Shown here: positions 1-12,875 of the stretch, one piece after another
How the letters are laid out: every line of letters begins with the position of its first letter
Position numbering within the stretch: position 1 is the first letter of the stretch
From: Cheilinus undulatus
Lineage: Eukaryota > Chordata > Actinopteri > Labriformes > Labridae
NCBI RefSeq assembly: GCF_018320785.1
Contig: NC_054867.1
Span: forward strand, 50,939,355-51,003,354
Length of the DNA: 64,000 nt
Reading direction: 5' to 3'
Notes under the pieces: generated by a model
What the model was told of the DNA's origin: nothing
The model's database searches: none
What the model saw: only the letters and a program-made list of their open reading frames with translations
Made by a program: the position numbers and the translations under genes

Positions 1-781
1 CTGGGACCCAGCCAAACTGGGGGCCGATGGAGGTCAGCAAAATCATGGTCCATTGGGATGTTAAGCTGTGATATCCTGTGATATTCATTTGTGTAGTAAA
101 TGGCCTTCTTGAAATTAAATAACTTTTGTTAGAAACATATTTAAGGTGGGTGAAAAATTGCTTAAATTAGTGAATAATTGCAAAAAAAAGGTGGAAAAGG
201 TGGTGAAATTTGATTTTTAAAGAACATAAATGGGTTAAAAGTGGCAAAAATTACATAACAGTGGCGAAAAAATAACCAAAAATTGATTAAATTGGCAAGA
301 ACAGACAGCAAAAGTGGTAAAAGTGGATTTAAAAGCAGCTGAAAAGGGCTTTAAAGTGAAAAAATTGAGGTAAATTAGGTGGACTGGAATGAAAAATTGA
401 TATAAACTGTCCAAAATGGGATAACTGTAGTTAAAATGGGCATAAGGGGTGTAAAACGTGATTTATAGTGGCAATAATAAGGTAACAATAGGCAGAAAGT
501 GGCAAGAATTGGTTTAGAAGTGACAAAAACAGGCAGAATAAAGTGGTGGAAAGGGTATAAAATTGACACAAATGGGTTTTAAGTGGCAAAAATGTGCTAA
601 AATGGGCAAATTTGGTGTTAAAAGGTGATGAAAAAGAGTTAAAATTTGGTAAAATTTGTGTAAAGTGGCAACAGTGTAATTTAAAAAATATTCTAGGTTT
701 TTTTTTAAGGCATCTGTTGACCCCCCTCTCAGTGTCTCACGACCCCCAATGGGGTCCTGACTCCAAGGTTGAGAACCACTG
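1..781. mobile_element. hAT-like element, right part, with internal degenerate tandem array
   Basis: The right end reads as a hAT-type terminal repeat (inverse of CAGTGGTTCTCAACC, ending at 781), followed by CTCTAGAT, a plausible 8-bp target duplication. The left end lies outside the window. From about 150 to 690 the sequence is a degenerate array of roughly 20-bp units of the type AAGTGGCAAAAATGGGTTAA. Bases 1-100, read in reverse, match the unique part of the complete element at 57837-58745. No transposase is visible, so this is a non-autonomous copy. The short open frames here are products of the array and are not genes. Confidence 0.7.
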
Positions 782-835
782 CTCTAGATAATTGGCTAAA
801 GTTGGTGATATATGGCCAAATCTACTTGCTGGTAG

Positions 836-960
836 GGCTGAACAATTTGAGAAGATATTCTAGGTACATTTTTTTTTTTGCAATTGTGAACTTAAAATAT
901 GTAATTATTCTTAAAGTTCCTCACCCAACTTGTTTTCAAAAACCTTACGCATAAGGATTT
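836..960. mobile_element. MITE-like fragment (TAGGGCTGAACAATTTG type end)
   Basis: The stretch starts with the same end sequence as the elements at 6655 and 29711 (TAGGGCTGAACAATTTG), followed by T-rich sequence. Only one end is recognisable. From here to about 1780 I see no gene and no further clear repeat. Confidence 0.4.
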
Positions 961-1784
961 GTTCAGAGCTGGTGCTTAATTTTGCACCAGACGCTATCCT
1001 TCCATAGCCCTGGGCCAGAAAAAACAGTTCCAATGTGGCACCAGCTCCTGGCTGGTCCAGGGAAACGAAAAGGTTTATGTAGGGGTCAGTGTGCTTATGC
1101 TGGGGGCTGTGTGTTTACGTCTGTGGCTGGGGGTGAGCTTGGAATGTTCTAATAACCAAGAAGAGCACCACTTGTAGTCAGCAGAACATCAAACGAGAGC
1201 TAGTGGTGCTGGGAAAATGTAGATGCTCACGGACATTTACAGAGATTTACAGTGATGTAATGACTTGGTTCCCTGGCCAGTTGCAGCCCGTCAAAAAGAA
1301 AACTGGGTCACTGATGGTTCTTGAACTGAACCAACAGCTAACCAGCTTCAACTTTACCCCAGCACCAGCTCTGGAACTGATCAATATTTATCAGCTCTAG
1401 CTCAAATTAAATCTACTTAGTTTCAGTTGCCATGGTTTTATATACACAAACAAACAGGAAAAAATAGCAGAAGGACTAGAAGCTGGCATAAAAACCATAC
1501 TGCAGACTTGCATTTGGGCAGAGTATTGCAGAGCAATGCAGACATGCTAACACCCAGAAATATGCAGTGCTCACATTGACATAGGCCACTACAGCAAAGC
1601 TACAGTGTAGATTTGACTCACATAAAATAGTCTTTATTTTCTTTAAGATAACTCAAATAACCTGAGCTATGATCAGCTGGTTCTTCTCTACCACCTGTGC
1701 TTATGTGAAACCAAACCCCAGTATTAACTTTATGCTCCAACCAACAGTTGGGTGTGTTATCATTTGGACAGTGGTACAATCTTA

Positions 1785-2312
1785 AAGGTCACATATTATG
1801 CAAAAATCACTTTTTCAGGCTTTTATAGCAAAAATATGTGCCTCTGGGCTGTCCACAAACCTCCTAAGACTCAGAAAAAAACCATCCCCTCTCTTTCTCC
1901 ACCTTTCAGAAAATATGTACTGAAAAAAAAACGTCGTCAGAATTTCCCCCTATGATGTCATGTGGGAAGTTAGCACCACCCCCCGGGTTTGGTTGGCCCT
2001 GCCCACTTGGAAGAAAGTTCTGCCCTCCTCTCCTGATCCTCCTCTGAGCTGCAAGCGGAGAGGAGGATCAGGAGGGAAAATCCATTAAGCCACATGATGT
2101 CCTGAGAGGGGCGGGGTCAGGGGCGGAGTCAGACAGCTCACTAACAATTAAAGACACAGACACAGAAACAGCCCGTTCTGAGCAATGCTGAAAAAGAGGG
2201 TTTTTTAGACATGCAAAAATCCAATATTGGAGTGATTTTTCAGCAACAAACTTCACGGAACCTCTGAGACCAATATTAACTTGTCTTAAAGGGGTAAAAT
2301 ATGTGACCTGTA
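1785..2312. mobile_element. MITE-like inverted-repeat element
   Basis: The two ends are inverted copies of one sequence (AAGGTCACATATTATGC at the left; inverse of CAGGTCACATATTTTAC at the right). The middle is GC-rich and contains a perfect 16-bp inverted repeat (2030-2045 and 2059-2074). No coding capacity. Target duplication is not clear. Confidence 0.6.
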
Positions 2313-2611
2313 AACATTTTGCTTCTACTCCTCAACCCAGTGGATCTGAAATAAAACAATCAAGATGTGACTGAAGTGTAGACTTAAGAGTTAACATAAG
2401 AGGTTTCACAAGATCATGTCATTGGTGGTACACAGAATCAAAATGACAAAAATTGTTCCACTGTCCGAATAATTTTGGACCGATGAATCACAGTTTTTTC
2501 CTCACCCTAACCCAGAAGAAACTAACTGTGTATGTAAAACAGAATTGCCTCTTAGGGATTAATAAAGCTTGGCTTCTTCTTCTGATCAGCTATCTGAGAT
2601 TTGGCTATTCA

Positions 2612-4124
<1,513 letters not shown>

Positions 4125-4879
4125 CTGCAGCTCCGGGCCGTCTCTCTGTGTTGGTTCTCTTCAGGGTCAGACTGTTGTGAAGATCATATCTGGGGGTTTT
4201 CACGCCAACACCTGCAACAAGAGCACAAACAGCTTGTGAGACGGTTGCCATAGAGACAAGCAGCCAGCTGATGCTGCGTTGCCATGGCCCAGACATCATC
4301 TGGCTGATTAGTCTGGCATCCCTGATCTGTCCGTAAACTGCCAGTGAAAAACAAGACGAGGCGCCGTGCACCTCCCCTCTTAAATCCCACAGATTTAAAT
4401 CACATGAATGAACGTCGCTAAGCATGAATGAAATCCATTCAGCATGTAATAAGCTCAGATTAAATCGCACATCAAAAATCCAACTGAGCTGAGCAATGAG
4501 GAATCTGGAAAACTCTCTTGGTACCTCCATTTTAAAATCTGAATGTCGATTTTAATCATGCTTAACAACCCTCTCAGCACTGTCTGCTGCTCACGTAGCA
4601 GAACATCACTACAGAGAGCAGATGTGCTCTGAATTATAACTGATTAACCATTTATGAGAATTCTGACAGGGATGCAATGATATCATACCGATCAGTTTCA
4701 GAACATGAGATTATTCTATCACTTTGTTTCCTTTTAGTGTATTTTAGTTTTCATTAAGATTTGAGACTTATCTCTCTTTTTCTCATTTTCCTTCCATATA
4801 TAAGCAATGATCTTCGTCTTGTCGGCTGTTGACCTTTCATGTCTGTACACAGTAATGACGTTTAATGTGCAGAGGTGCA

Positions 4880-5110
4880 AAACTGCATTGAAAGCTGTTC
4901 TTGGTGGAGAGGATGTTTTGCTCTTCTGGACCAGCTTCAGCAAGAGTTTGATCTATTGACTGGCTCCACCACCGATAACAATGATAGCAGCTGCTTGTCA
5001 AGCTCACGTTATGTAATTTACATATTTTATTGCTCCGATTGGCCCGCAAAGAGTATGACAGACAGAATGTTCATCCAATCGCCCTCTGAGATCTTTCCCA
5101 AAGAGCACCT
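4880..5110 (-). repeat. Dispersed repeat, diverged copy
   Basis: Read on the minus strand, 5110 to 4990 contains GATTGGATGAACATTCTGTC, then CCAATCGGAGCAA, which parallels 50270-50330 on the plus strand (GATTGGATGAACGTTCTATC and CCAATCAGAGGAA). Two diverged copies on different strands show a dispersed repeat of unknown class. Confidence 0.5.
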
Positions 5111-5325
5111 TTGGGTGTTGCCAGATGGAAGCAAAATATATCCTGTGCAACAGATATGTGACACAGCTTTATCTGGCTTGCCTTATGAGTATCTATTATC
5201 AAATTTCATGTTAGCTTGTACACTTTGTATTTGATGTGTGTTTCTAAGGTCTTTAAAATGTTTGTTCTTGCAGTTGGGAAACCCCCAGAAACAATGGTGT
5301 CACGCAGCAGTTATTTTTCCCCAGA

Positions 5326-5350
5326 ATATATATATATATATATATATATT
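5326..5350. repeat. (AT)n microsatellite
   Basis: Uninterrupted AT dinucleotides directly beside the SINE at 5350-5514. A second (AT)n run lies at about 5620-5654. Confidence 0.9.
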
Positions 5351-5514
5351 TAAGATTTATTTTTGGCCTTATAATGCCTTCATTCTACAGAGGAGGATGG
5401 TGGACAGAGCTGGAAACGGGAGAGACATGCAGCATAGGGCCACAGGCCAGATTCAAACCCAGGACACCCACGTACATGGGTAGTGCTTTAGACCACTAGG
5501 CTATCTGTGTTGTG
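5350..5514 (-). mobile_element. tRNA-derived SINE
   Basis: On the minus strand the element has a tRNA-like head (GCCTAGTGGTCTAAAGCAC as A-box region, GGGTTTGAATC as B box at 5460-5450), a body with GCATGTCTCTCCC, and an A-rich tail after AATAAATCTTAAA. The copy at 13776-13972 has the same layout. Confidence 0.75.
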
Positions 5515-5616
5515 GTTTTCCTGTTCGTCTTGCCTTCCTTGCTTGATTATGACTTTTTTCCTATTTTATCATTTCAGTTTAATTTTTGAATGCCCAAAAT
5601 AATAATAATAAAAATA

Positions 5617-5656
<40 letters not shown>

Positions 5657-5989
5657 TATCAATTTCATATCATCATTCTTTTAATGATAGGTTATAATGG
5701 TTAATGATGGTAGGGCAGGAATAAGTTCCTAAAAAACTGCAAGCACTTCTTCATACTTTTTACCAGTAAAATTTAATATTTTGCTACATTTATGTTTTAG
5801 ACCCTTATCATGAAAGCTTTGGAAATCCCTGGATTTCCACAAAAGTTGGTACTCAAGATTATAAAGATTTCTGAAGATTTATTTTGGCCTCAGTCAAAAA
5901 GCAGTTGCAAGGAGTACTGCATGGGATTTGACAAGTTTAAAAATGCTTGAAAAAGAATTTTGTGTCTCTCTGGTGCTCTTCAGTGTGGG

Positions 5990-6185
5990 GATCCAACTTC
6001 AAATTTTGAGGAGATCTGAGGCACTCAGAGGGACTGTTGATAAAAAGCCTTTATTTCATGAGGGCTACAGAATCATCAAAAACATGCCAACATGTTTCAG
6101 CCTTACAGGCCTTCATCAGGGCAGTTACAAAATGGCCGCCAAGCTGCTTCCTTTAAAAGTTCTCAACAGGTCACAGGATTACTAG
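5990..6185 (-). mobile_element. Penelope-like repeat fragment with hammerhead-like core
   Basis: On the minus strand this dispersed repeat reads CTGATGA (6119-6113), a short stem-loop, then GAAAC (6098-6094), then CATG-TTGG-CATG (6094-6083). CTGATGA...GAAA is the conserved core of a hammerhead self-cleaving ribozyme, and the CATG pair would form stem III with a GUU cleavage triplet ending at 6081. Penelope-like retroelements are known to carry such motifs. I could not form a convincing stem I, so the copy may be inactive. The class assignment is from the motif only; no reverse transcriptase is seen. Confidence 0.45.
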
Positions 6186-6654
6186 TGGTCACATGATAAA
6201 GTCAAAGGTGACACAATTAAAAGATGTAAAGCAGTCAGTTAAATTATGTCTACATACATCAAACACATCAATATAAAAAAATCTAGTTCTCAATTAATTT
6301 AATAACTGCTTAGAAGGAACATTTCTGTGTGTCAATCCAGCGTAAAGTGATACAGATTTTGTATCAATTTATTTTAGCCTTTTAACTCAAACTTAATGGG
6401 ATGTGGAAAGAGTATAAAATGGGAGAGACACTAGGGAATAACACCAGCAACCCAGGAAGTCCACTTAGAGAACTACAGCCTAAGTTCATAGGGTTCACTG
6501 GGCCTAATTCTAAAGTCATCTGCACCTCAACCTGAAGTTTTGGTAAAAGGGTTGTAATGGTACAAGAAATGTAAACTTTGATATAAGACCAGCAAATCAA
6601 ATGATTTCAAAACAGCAGCAGCAACAACAACAACAACAAAATCTATGCACCAAA

Positions 6655-7060
6655 TAGGGTTGAACAATTTGGAAAAAATATCAAATAGCAAATTTTTTTT
6701 TCCAATATTGCAGCTGTGATTCAATTTTCCCATTATTTAAAAAAATCCTCATCTTGTGTATTTTTTTTACAAACATAGGCAATACAACACACAAAAAAAT
6801 CTACTTGCGATCATTTTGACTCATATTGTCGATACAATATGAATTTTTATACTGAAGGTAATCTCTTTTAGTAAAGAAAACACACAAAAACCAGGAAAGT
6901 TGATTTTTTGGCGAACAATTCTAGAACAAAATGGCAAGAATGATTGCATGATGTGTAGAGCAAGACGTCTGCAGAAAAAAATGCATTAAACTAGTTGAAA
7001 CAATTTCAAGTTGAAGCAAAATCGCATCTTCTGCAATTTTAAAATTGCAGTACTAGGACA
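6655..7060. mobile_element. MITE-like element
   Basis: It begins ATAGGGTTGAACAATTTGG and ends in TGCAATTTTAAAATTGCAGTACTAGG, with T-rich and A-rich sequence between. The same kind of left end recurs at 836 and 29711. No coding capacity. Confidence 0.5.
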
Positions 7061-7484
7061 TTGATTTGACATGAAGGCTTTTATTTTGAAATGCTTACCT
7101 TTCCCAATCATCACATGACTTCCTTTTCCTCAAGAATTCCATTAAATGAAGATAACAAAATAACGGAATTGAAAAAAATAATAACAATAAATTGGACCCC
7201 TTTTTTTTCCTAAATGTTGTAATTCTTTTTTCCGTTTTTGTGACCAAAATGAAAAAACAGCTTGTTGTTCCATTTTTGACTGAAAATGGAACAACAGAAA
7301 AACAGCTTGTTTTTTTTTTTTCATTTTTTCCATTTTTGGTCAAAAATGAATAAAACAGAATAACGAGAGTTTATCCTGTTTTTTTCAGTCTGGTTTCAAC
7401 CAGGAAATTGATCTGCCAGAAAATACACTGACCCTTTTGCAAGCAAACTTCTGCAACAAGTAATTTGCATAAAAACACTGGTGC

Positions 7485-8221
7485 TTAAAGATCCTGTAAA
7501 GTGAAATCCAAAGTTTTTGTCCTAACACTCTAGACATGTTGGAATCTGGTTACTGTAAACTTGAAAAAACTGAGATCTACATGGGACTGAATTCTGGATT
7601 TAGACTGTTAGAAATTTTTTCACCTCTTTTCAAGCTTGGTTTAACGTGGGCGGGGCTAATATGTGGGCTCATGATGTCACAAGCCCACAGTGAGGAATAA
7701 CCCCGCCCCTCTAACACTACAATATAAAATCACAAAGCAGTTCATCTCAGTAGTGTGTTGTTAGCTGATGTCACTGCCTTTATTGAAGGTTGACAGTCAG
7801 TTAAATGCTGTTTTTTTGGTTCATTGTGGGGTAAATTTGCCACAGTGGTCTATGGATCATTAAAAACATCATAACAATAATTTCAGCCAGAAAACTGACT
7901 TTGTCTCTTCTTCTAAGGTCAACAAAAGGTCAAGAAACAGACTAATGGCATGAGTGCTTTCCTCAATTCAGATTGTAACATTTTTTAAATTTGAGAGGAC
8001 TGTAGTTCTCCTGAGTGGGCGGGGCTTCAGCAAATTCAACAGACACACCCAAACCATCCTGGAGCAGATTTGACGGCCTTATTTTTCATGAATTTGAAGC
8101 TTAATTTCATAAATTTAGAGATGTTTTATGTGACTGGAATTGGGCCTGGAGGTTCATAACACAGTGACCTGTCATACAACAAACCTAAATACAGATTTAT
8201 TTTCACTTTAAGGGTCTTTAA
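7485..8221. mobile_element. TTAA-flanked MITE (piggyBac-type target)
   Basis: Left end TTAAAGATCCTGTAAAGTGAAA; right end, inverted, TTAAAGACCCTTAAAGTGAAAA. Both terminate in TTAA, the target used by piggyBac-type transposases. The interior has GC-rich blocks (GTGGGCGGGGCTAATATG near 7650 and an inverse-type block near 7700) but no transposase. Non-autonomous. Confidence 0.6.
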
Positions 8222-8825
8222 GAGTTGCCAGTAAGCGAATATTGAATTAAGACTATGCTCTGTATCTTTGTATTAAAACTAAATGTATGTGATGTGTTTC
8301 AAGCGTTGGCTACTATCTATCCTTAAAATAAAGGAATTTGTATTGATATAAAAACAGGGTATCAGAAGGTATCATGGTAAGTTTTAAACCTTGTATGAGG
8401 ATCTAGATTCATCTTCTGGTCGATCATTCAGACAACCCAACACCACACAGAAAAGAGCAACCTTCAAACCTGCTCGAAATATGTAAATAAACAAAATTTA
8501 CTTTGATCATAAAGTTAGAACTAAGACCTTTAACCTTAATTTACTCACTAGAGTAAGAAAAAATATCTGAGTTCAACTAGTGGCATTAATTCAGTCGCAG
8601 AAACATTCACTTCCCTAAACATGAATCCACAAAGACAAACACTGCAGCATCTTCAGATGTTGTGTTCACTGTCAGCAGTTCAATTCATTTTAAGGACTAG
8701 TTTAATGATGCTGTTAACACTCGTCACTGTTTTTGATATTTTGTTAAGAATTTGATATACGTGATATCAAGAGAAGTGTATAAAGGTGTTCTTTACCAGG
8801 AATTAGGTATAAATGATCTCACACC

Positions 8826-8841
8826 TCTCTCTCTCTCTCTG
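8826..8841. repeat. (CT)n microsatellite
   Basis: Short CT run about 130 bp downstream (minus-strand sense) of the putative kctd6 first exon donor. Between 8230 and 8820 I see no gene or clear repeat. Confidence 0.8.
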
Positions 8842-8973
8842 TGATTGAATGAGGCTAATCAGAGTTTAGCTGCGGTTAGCAGCTAGCTCGTTAGCATTGC
8901 ATCTATGCTAATAAAACGTCTCGCCGTCAGTTTAACAAATTAAATAAAATTTAAAAATGTCCGAAAGTCCTAC

Positions 8974-9110
8974 CTGTTAACGACTCATCACGACTGGTTG
9001 AATGAGAAAGGAAGAACGAAAAGGCTCCTAGAAAACAGCTCTATCCACATCATTCACTTTCACTACTGCCCCGTCAAGCTCGTTGATGAAGGAAGTACTT
9101 CCGGTGATAC
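8974..9110 (-). promoter_or_regulatory. kctd6: Likely kctd6 non-coding first exon and promoter
   Basis: On the minus strand the sequence ...TTAACAG is followed by GTAGGA at 8973-8968, a good splice donor with no long open frame before it, as expected for a 5' untranslated exon. Just upstream (9091-9102) is a perfect 12-bp palindrome GGAAGTACTTCC, two ETS-type cores head to head, in a short stretch richer in CpG than its surroundings. It would splice to the exon starting at 4211. The link to kctd6 is inferred from strand and position. Confidence 0.45.
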
Positions 9111-9769
9111 CTATCAAAATAAGATATTTTCATTTAAAAAAAAAAAAAGACTTTTTAAAAAAAATTTTTTACAATTTAAAATATATTGTGAGGGAATTAT
9201 TTATTTGTACGAAAGCAGAGCACATCAGATAACAAAAATATCAGCTGAAATAAGTGAAATACAATTTTGACCTGAAAATTGTTTCCTATTTCAATTTTGC
9301 TGTAAAGATTTTAAACCTATTAGGCTATGGAACAAATTATATCAGGCATATCTCAATCAGGGGGAAGGTAAAAAGATCATCCACAGGAAGGAAAAATACA
9401 GTCTGAGGGAAAAAATACAGACAGTAGGTCTGTCAGCATTAGCCTCTTAAAGCCTGTTGTATTATATTTGATACATGCTTAAATGATACCTGTATTTAAT
9501 CAATATGATCATAAATTTAAAAAAAAAACCTTCTGAATACAATCTGAAAAATGGTTTTACAAAAATGTCCTCAAGTGGATAATCAGTAACTAAAAAACAC
9601 CTAATGTATCAAATGAGATACAAAAAATATGATACATTTTATGGAAATTTGTTATTATTATTATTATTATTATTTCAGTAGAAAGTGAAATAGACATTTC
9701 ATTTCCAAAAAAATAGAGTTTTCCAGCTATAATTTGTGTTTTCAGGCTTTAAGGGGTTAATGCCTGAAT

Positions 9770-10245
9770 TTTAATTCAGGTCCAAAATTACTTTTTAAAT
9801 CACATTAATCATAATCTTTGTTGCCCCTTTCAACAAACTGGTAAAGCCAAAGTGATCTAAATAAAAAAAGTCCACCACTGCTCCTTATTGTGTTATTTTA
9901 ATTTTAAAAACAATCTCACTGACAGCTCAGTAGACAAGTCAAAAATTCATCTGCAACTTGTTTAATCAAAAATGTAATTGTTTTCTTATTTTCTTCTTCA
10001 ACACATAACAGGTTACCGTGATTTAAGTGAGCATCATAATCTTCAATTAACCTTAAGTTCATTATTTTCTTTCAAAATAAGGCAAGTGTATCCAAACAGG
10101 AAGTCAATAACCTTTAGTGAAAGCCACTATAAAAATAGAAAATAAAACAAAAACAATTTTAAATGCAAAAAAGTAAAATTGTGACCAAAAGGAATGGATT
10201 CATTGTGACTGACTATGGAAATTTCTGAGATTGATTATTATGACA
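9770..10245. repeat. Diverged copy of the 44.5-45.0 kb MITE interior
   Basis: Several blocks (ACAGCTCAGTAGACAAGTC, AACAGGAAGTCAATAACC, TTTTAAATGCAAAAAAGT) parallel blocks at 44660-44910 in the same order. Its ends are not clear. A short (TTA)n run lies at 9653-9676. From 10250 to 10680 nothing is recognised. Confidence 0.5.
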
Positions 10246-10897
10246 TTTTATTGTGACAGCACTACCACAAACTTATCAAAATAATTTTATGTTGATTTAA
10301 GCTCTTCAGATAAAACCTGACTTATCCACCTCCATGTCAGAGGTATTCTCCAAACATTTAGTCTTTCACAAGCTTAAAATCGATGTTAGTGGATCGCAGA
10401 TGATTCTACATTTCTTACTCTGTCACATCCTGATATCACAGTGTGGTTGTAGCAGGGTGGTCAGTAGAAAGCTTCTGCTCCCAGGCTCACTCCCTCTCTC
10501 CATCTAAGCCAAATTCAGGTGAACAGGTGAGTGTCATTCATTTAATTCCCATGAATGCTCTGGGGAATATGCCTACCACCAACAATAACATGATTGTGAA
10601 CAAACAATAGAAAACACAACCATCTTAAATTAATGACATTCAAGCCCATAATCTTATATCATAATTATTACCCAACTACCAAGAAATCAGTGAAACTTAA
10701 AATGTATCCGTTGTTCATACAGAAATTTTCCTTTTCTTCTATAAGCAAAAGGAAAAGCATTTAGGCCAGAATGATCTTTAGCATCATACACAAAAACATC
10801 ACCAGATGGGGTACAGATGGCCGAGTCGTTTGGTCGCAATTCATAATTCCTCACTATCTTATCCCTGCCTGACAAGATTGAAGGTCAGCATGCTCTC

Positions 10898-12875
10898 TTA
10901 GCTCCTTTGCCCCCAGAAGAAGGTAAACCTTTGTGACAGGCCCATCCAGATAGCCATGCTTGGTCCTTCGTAGTTTGAGTTATCTTTCCAGTAAGCCATC
11001 AGTTGCAGTTCAAGGTGTTGTGTCATCAGTATTAACACGATACCTCCAAGATTATAGTTGCGCTTCACACTGAACCGTTTCTGGCATTCCTGAAGAAGAG
11101 GAAGGTGTTCCTTGATCCAACATTTCCAGAATGAGTCAGCCATGTTCTGAACCTGTTTCCATCTGTGATGTGCACAGATGTCAACCTTTTTGAAACGTTC
11201 CTGGTGGCAAAGATGGTTGGTCGCCACCAGCAGAAGATGATTAGGAGTGAGAGATTTGAAGTCATTGGGGTCACTGGTTGCTCCAGTGATGTCATGATAG
11301 CTTCTGTATGCAGAGAACAAAGTGAAGTTTCTACTCATCAAGGTTCTGCACCTTAAGGATGGAATTCAGGACCCTGCTGACCAACCTCATCAATCCCCTT
11401 CTCTTCCAAGATGTGATTTGCTATGGGGATTGAAAAACCAAGTGAAGGGACACTTCACTTTCTAAAGGTTGGGTGATAATGGTAAGATTGAATCTGTCAG
11501 TTGTGTCCCTCAACCCATACTCAGCCACACAATTTGTTCCAATGTCTGGTCTCATTTCCAACCCTATCCGTGTCTTGCTATGAAGCATGGCTGGTCCTTT
11601 GGTTCTGCAGCCCTAAAATGACTCACTAAAAGAGAGCAACTTGCAGCTGAAGTTCTGAAGCATTTCATCTCTTTGCCATCTGCTTCCTGTCAGTCCTTCT
11701 CCAAACAAGACTGAGCAAAAGTCAGAATCAGTTTTTATTCAAACAAAAGTGCAGTAGCAGGTTCTGAACGTAAGTATACAACCAACTGGGTCCAAAAATA
11801 GAGGTGATGGATGGGATAGAGGTGGGACAGTGCATCTTTCTCCCCTTCAGGCTGCACAGCATTTACCACCAAGCTCAACTTGACCTCAGGGTCATGGGCT
11901 TAGATTTTCCCAGGGGTCATCAGGATTTAAAGACCATTCCTCCTTGGGTGACACGAGGAAATGAGGTCTAGACATCAATGTGTCCCCATTTTGACTCTCC
12001 TTGAGGCCAAATCCGCAGGATTGCTTGTGCATCTCCACTGAGACGGATTAGACACATTAAGTATCTTTGAAACCCCGTTGGCTAAAAGTTCAAAACCTTG
12101 ATGTCTTATTCCATATGTACTAAAGTACAGAAGTATTGTTCAGTTTAAAGACTATCTGTCTGAAAGACACTCCTGCAGATGCTCCTTCCTCCACATTTTG
12201 TCCATTTGACTTGCAATCATACCAGCAGTCGGCTCCATGCGGGGAACAATGACAGGTTTTAATGGGGTGGCCTTCTCCGTGTTAAAAGTGCAATGGGTTT
12301 CTTTGTTGATGTCATGTAGTAACAGGTATCTAACAGCTGCTTTCACATGCGTCTGCAAAGGGGATGTTACTGTGCTCCAGTTACTTCCCCAAATCCACTG
12401 ATTTCAGGCCTTTGTCAACTTTTGGATCTTCAAGCTGGGCAAGCTCCCACAACCAGCTTACACATTACCGTGTCGTCGATACTGGGATAACAGCATCCAG
12501 ACCAAGCGCTTGCATGGCAAGTCCTGTAGGATCTTATAGCACATAAGGGTTCACAGATTGAACTAACTGTGGAGAAGATCCCTCTTCTGGTGAATGCTGT
12601 CCTTTCCACTTGAAGTGAGCCATTTTCAAGTACAAATCCTTAACCTCTTTCGCCCTGTCTTTTGGCGGTATGGCAGCCAGCACCTCATGTCTATTGCTAA
12701 TCCACTTAGCAAGTTGAAAGCCCCCTTTAGCATAAAGTGCATGAATGTGTTGATGATCATGCTCCCACCAAAGAAACCCCAGCAGATCTGAATCCTCAAC
12801 TGGCTTGCTTATCGGATGAAACATGGCCTCAATGTCCGCCATTGGCACAACAAGCTCCTTTCTAAATGGGGTCAT
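10898..12875 (-). mobile_element. Degenerate BEL/Pao-type LTR retrotransposon remnant (pol)
   Basis: Three separate minus-strand open segments line up in pol order: 12875-12534 resembles the reverse-transcriptase region of BEL/Pao elements, 12358-12152 the segment just after it, and 11341-10898 the C-terminal integrase region with its conserved tryptophan-rich, basic stretch. They are in different frames and separated by stops, so the element is dead. I saw no paired LTRs. A further open minus frame at 10875-10687 (62 residues) is unrecognised. This is an old, broken copy with no intact protein. Confidence 0.65.
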
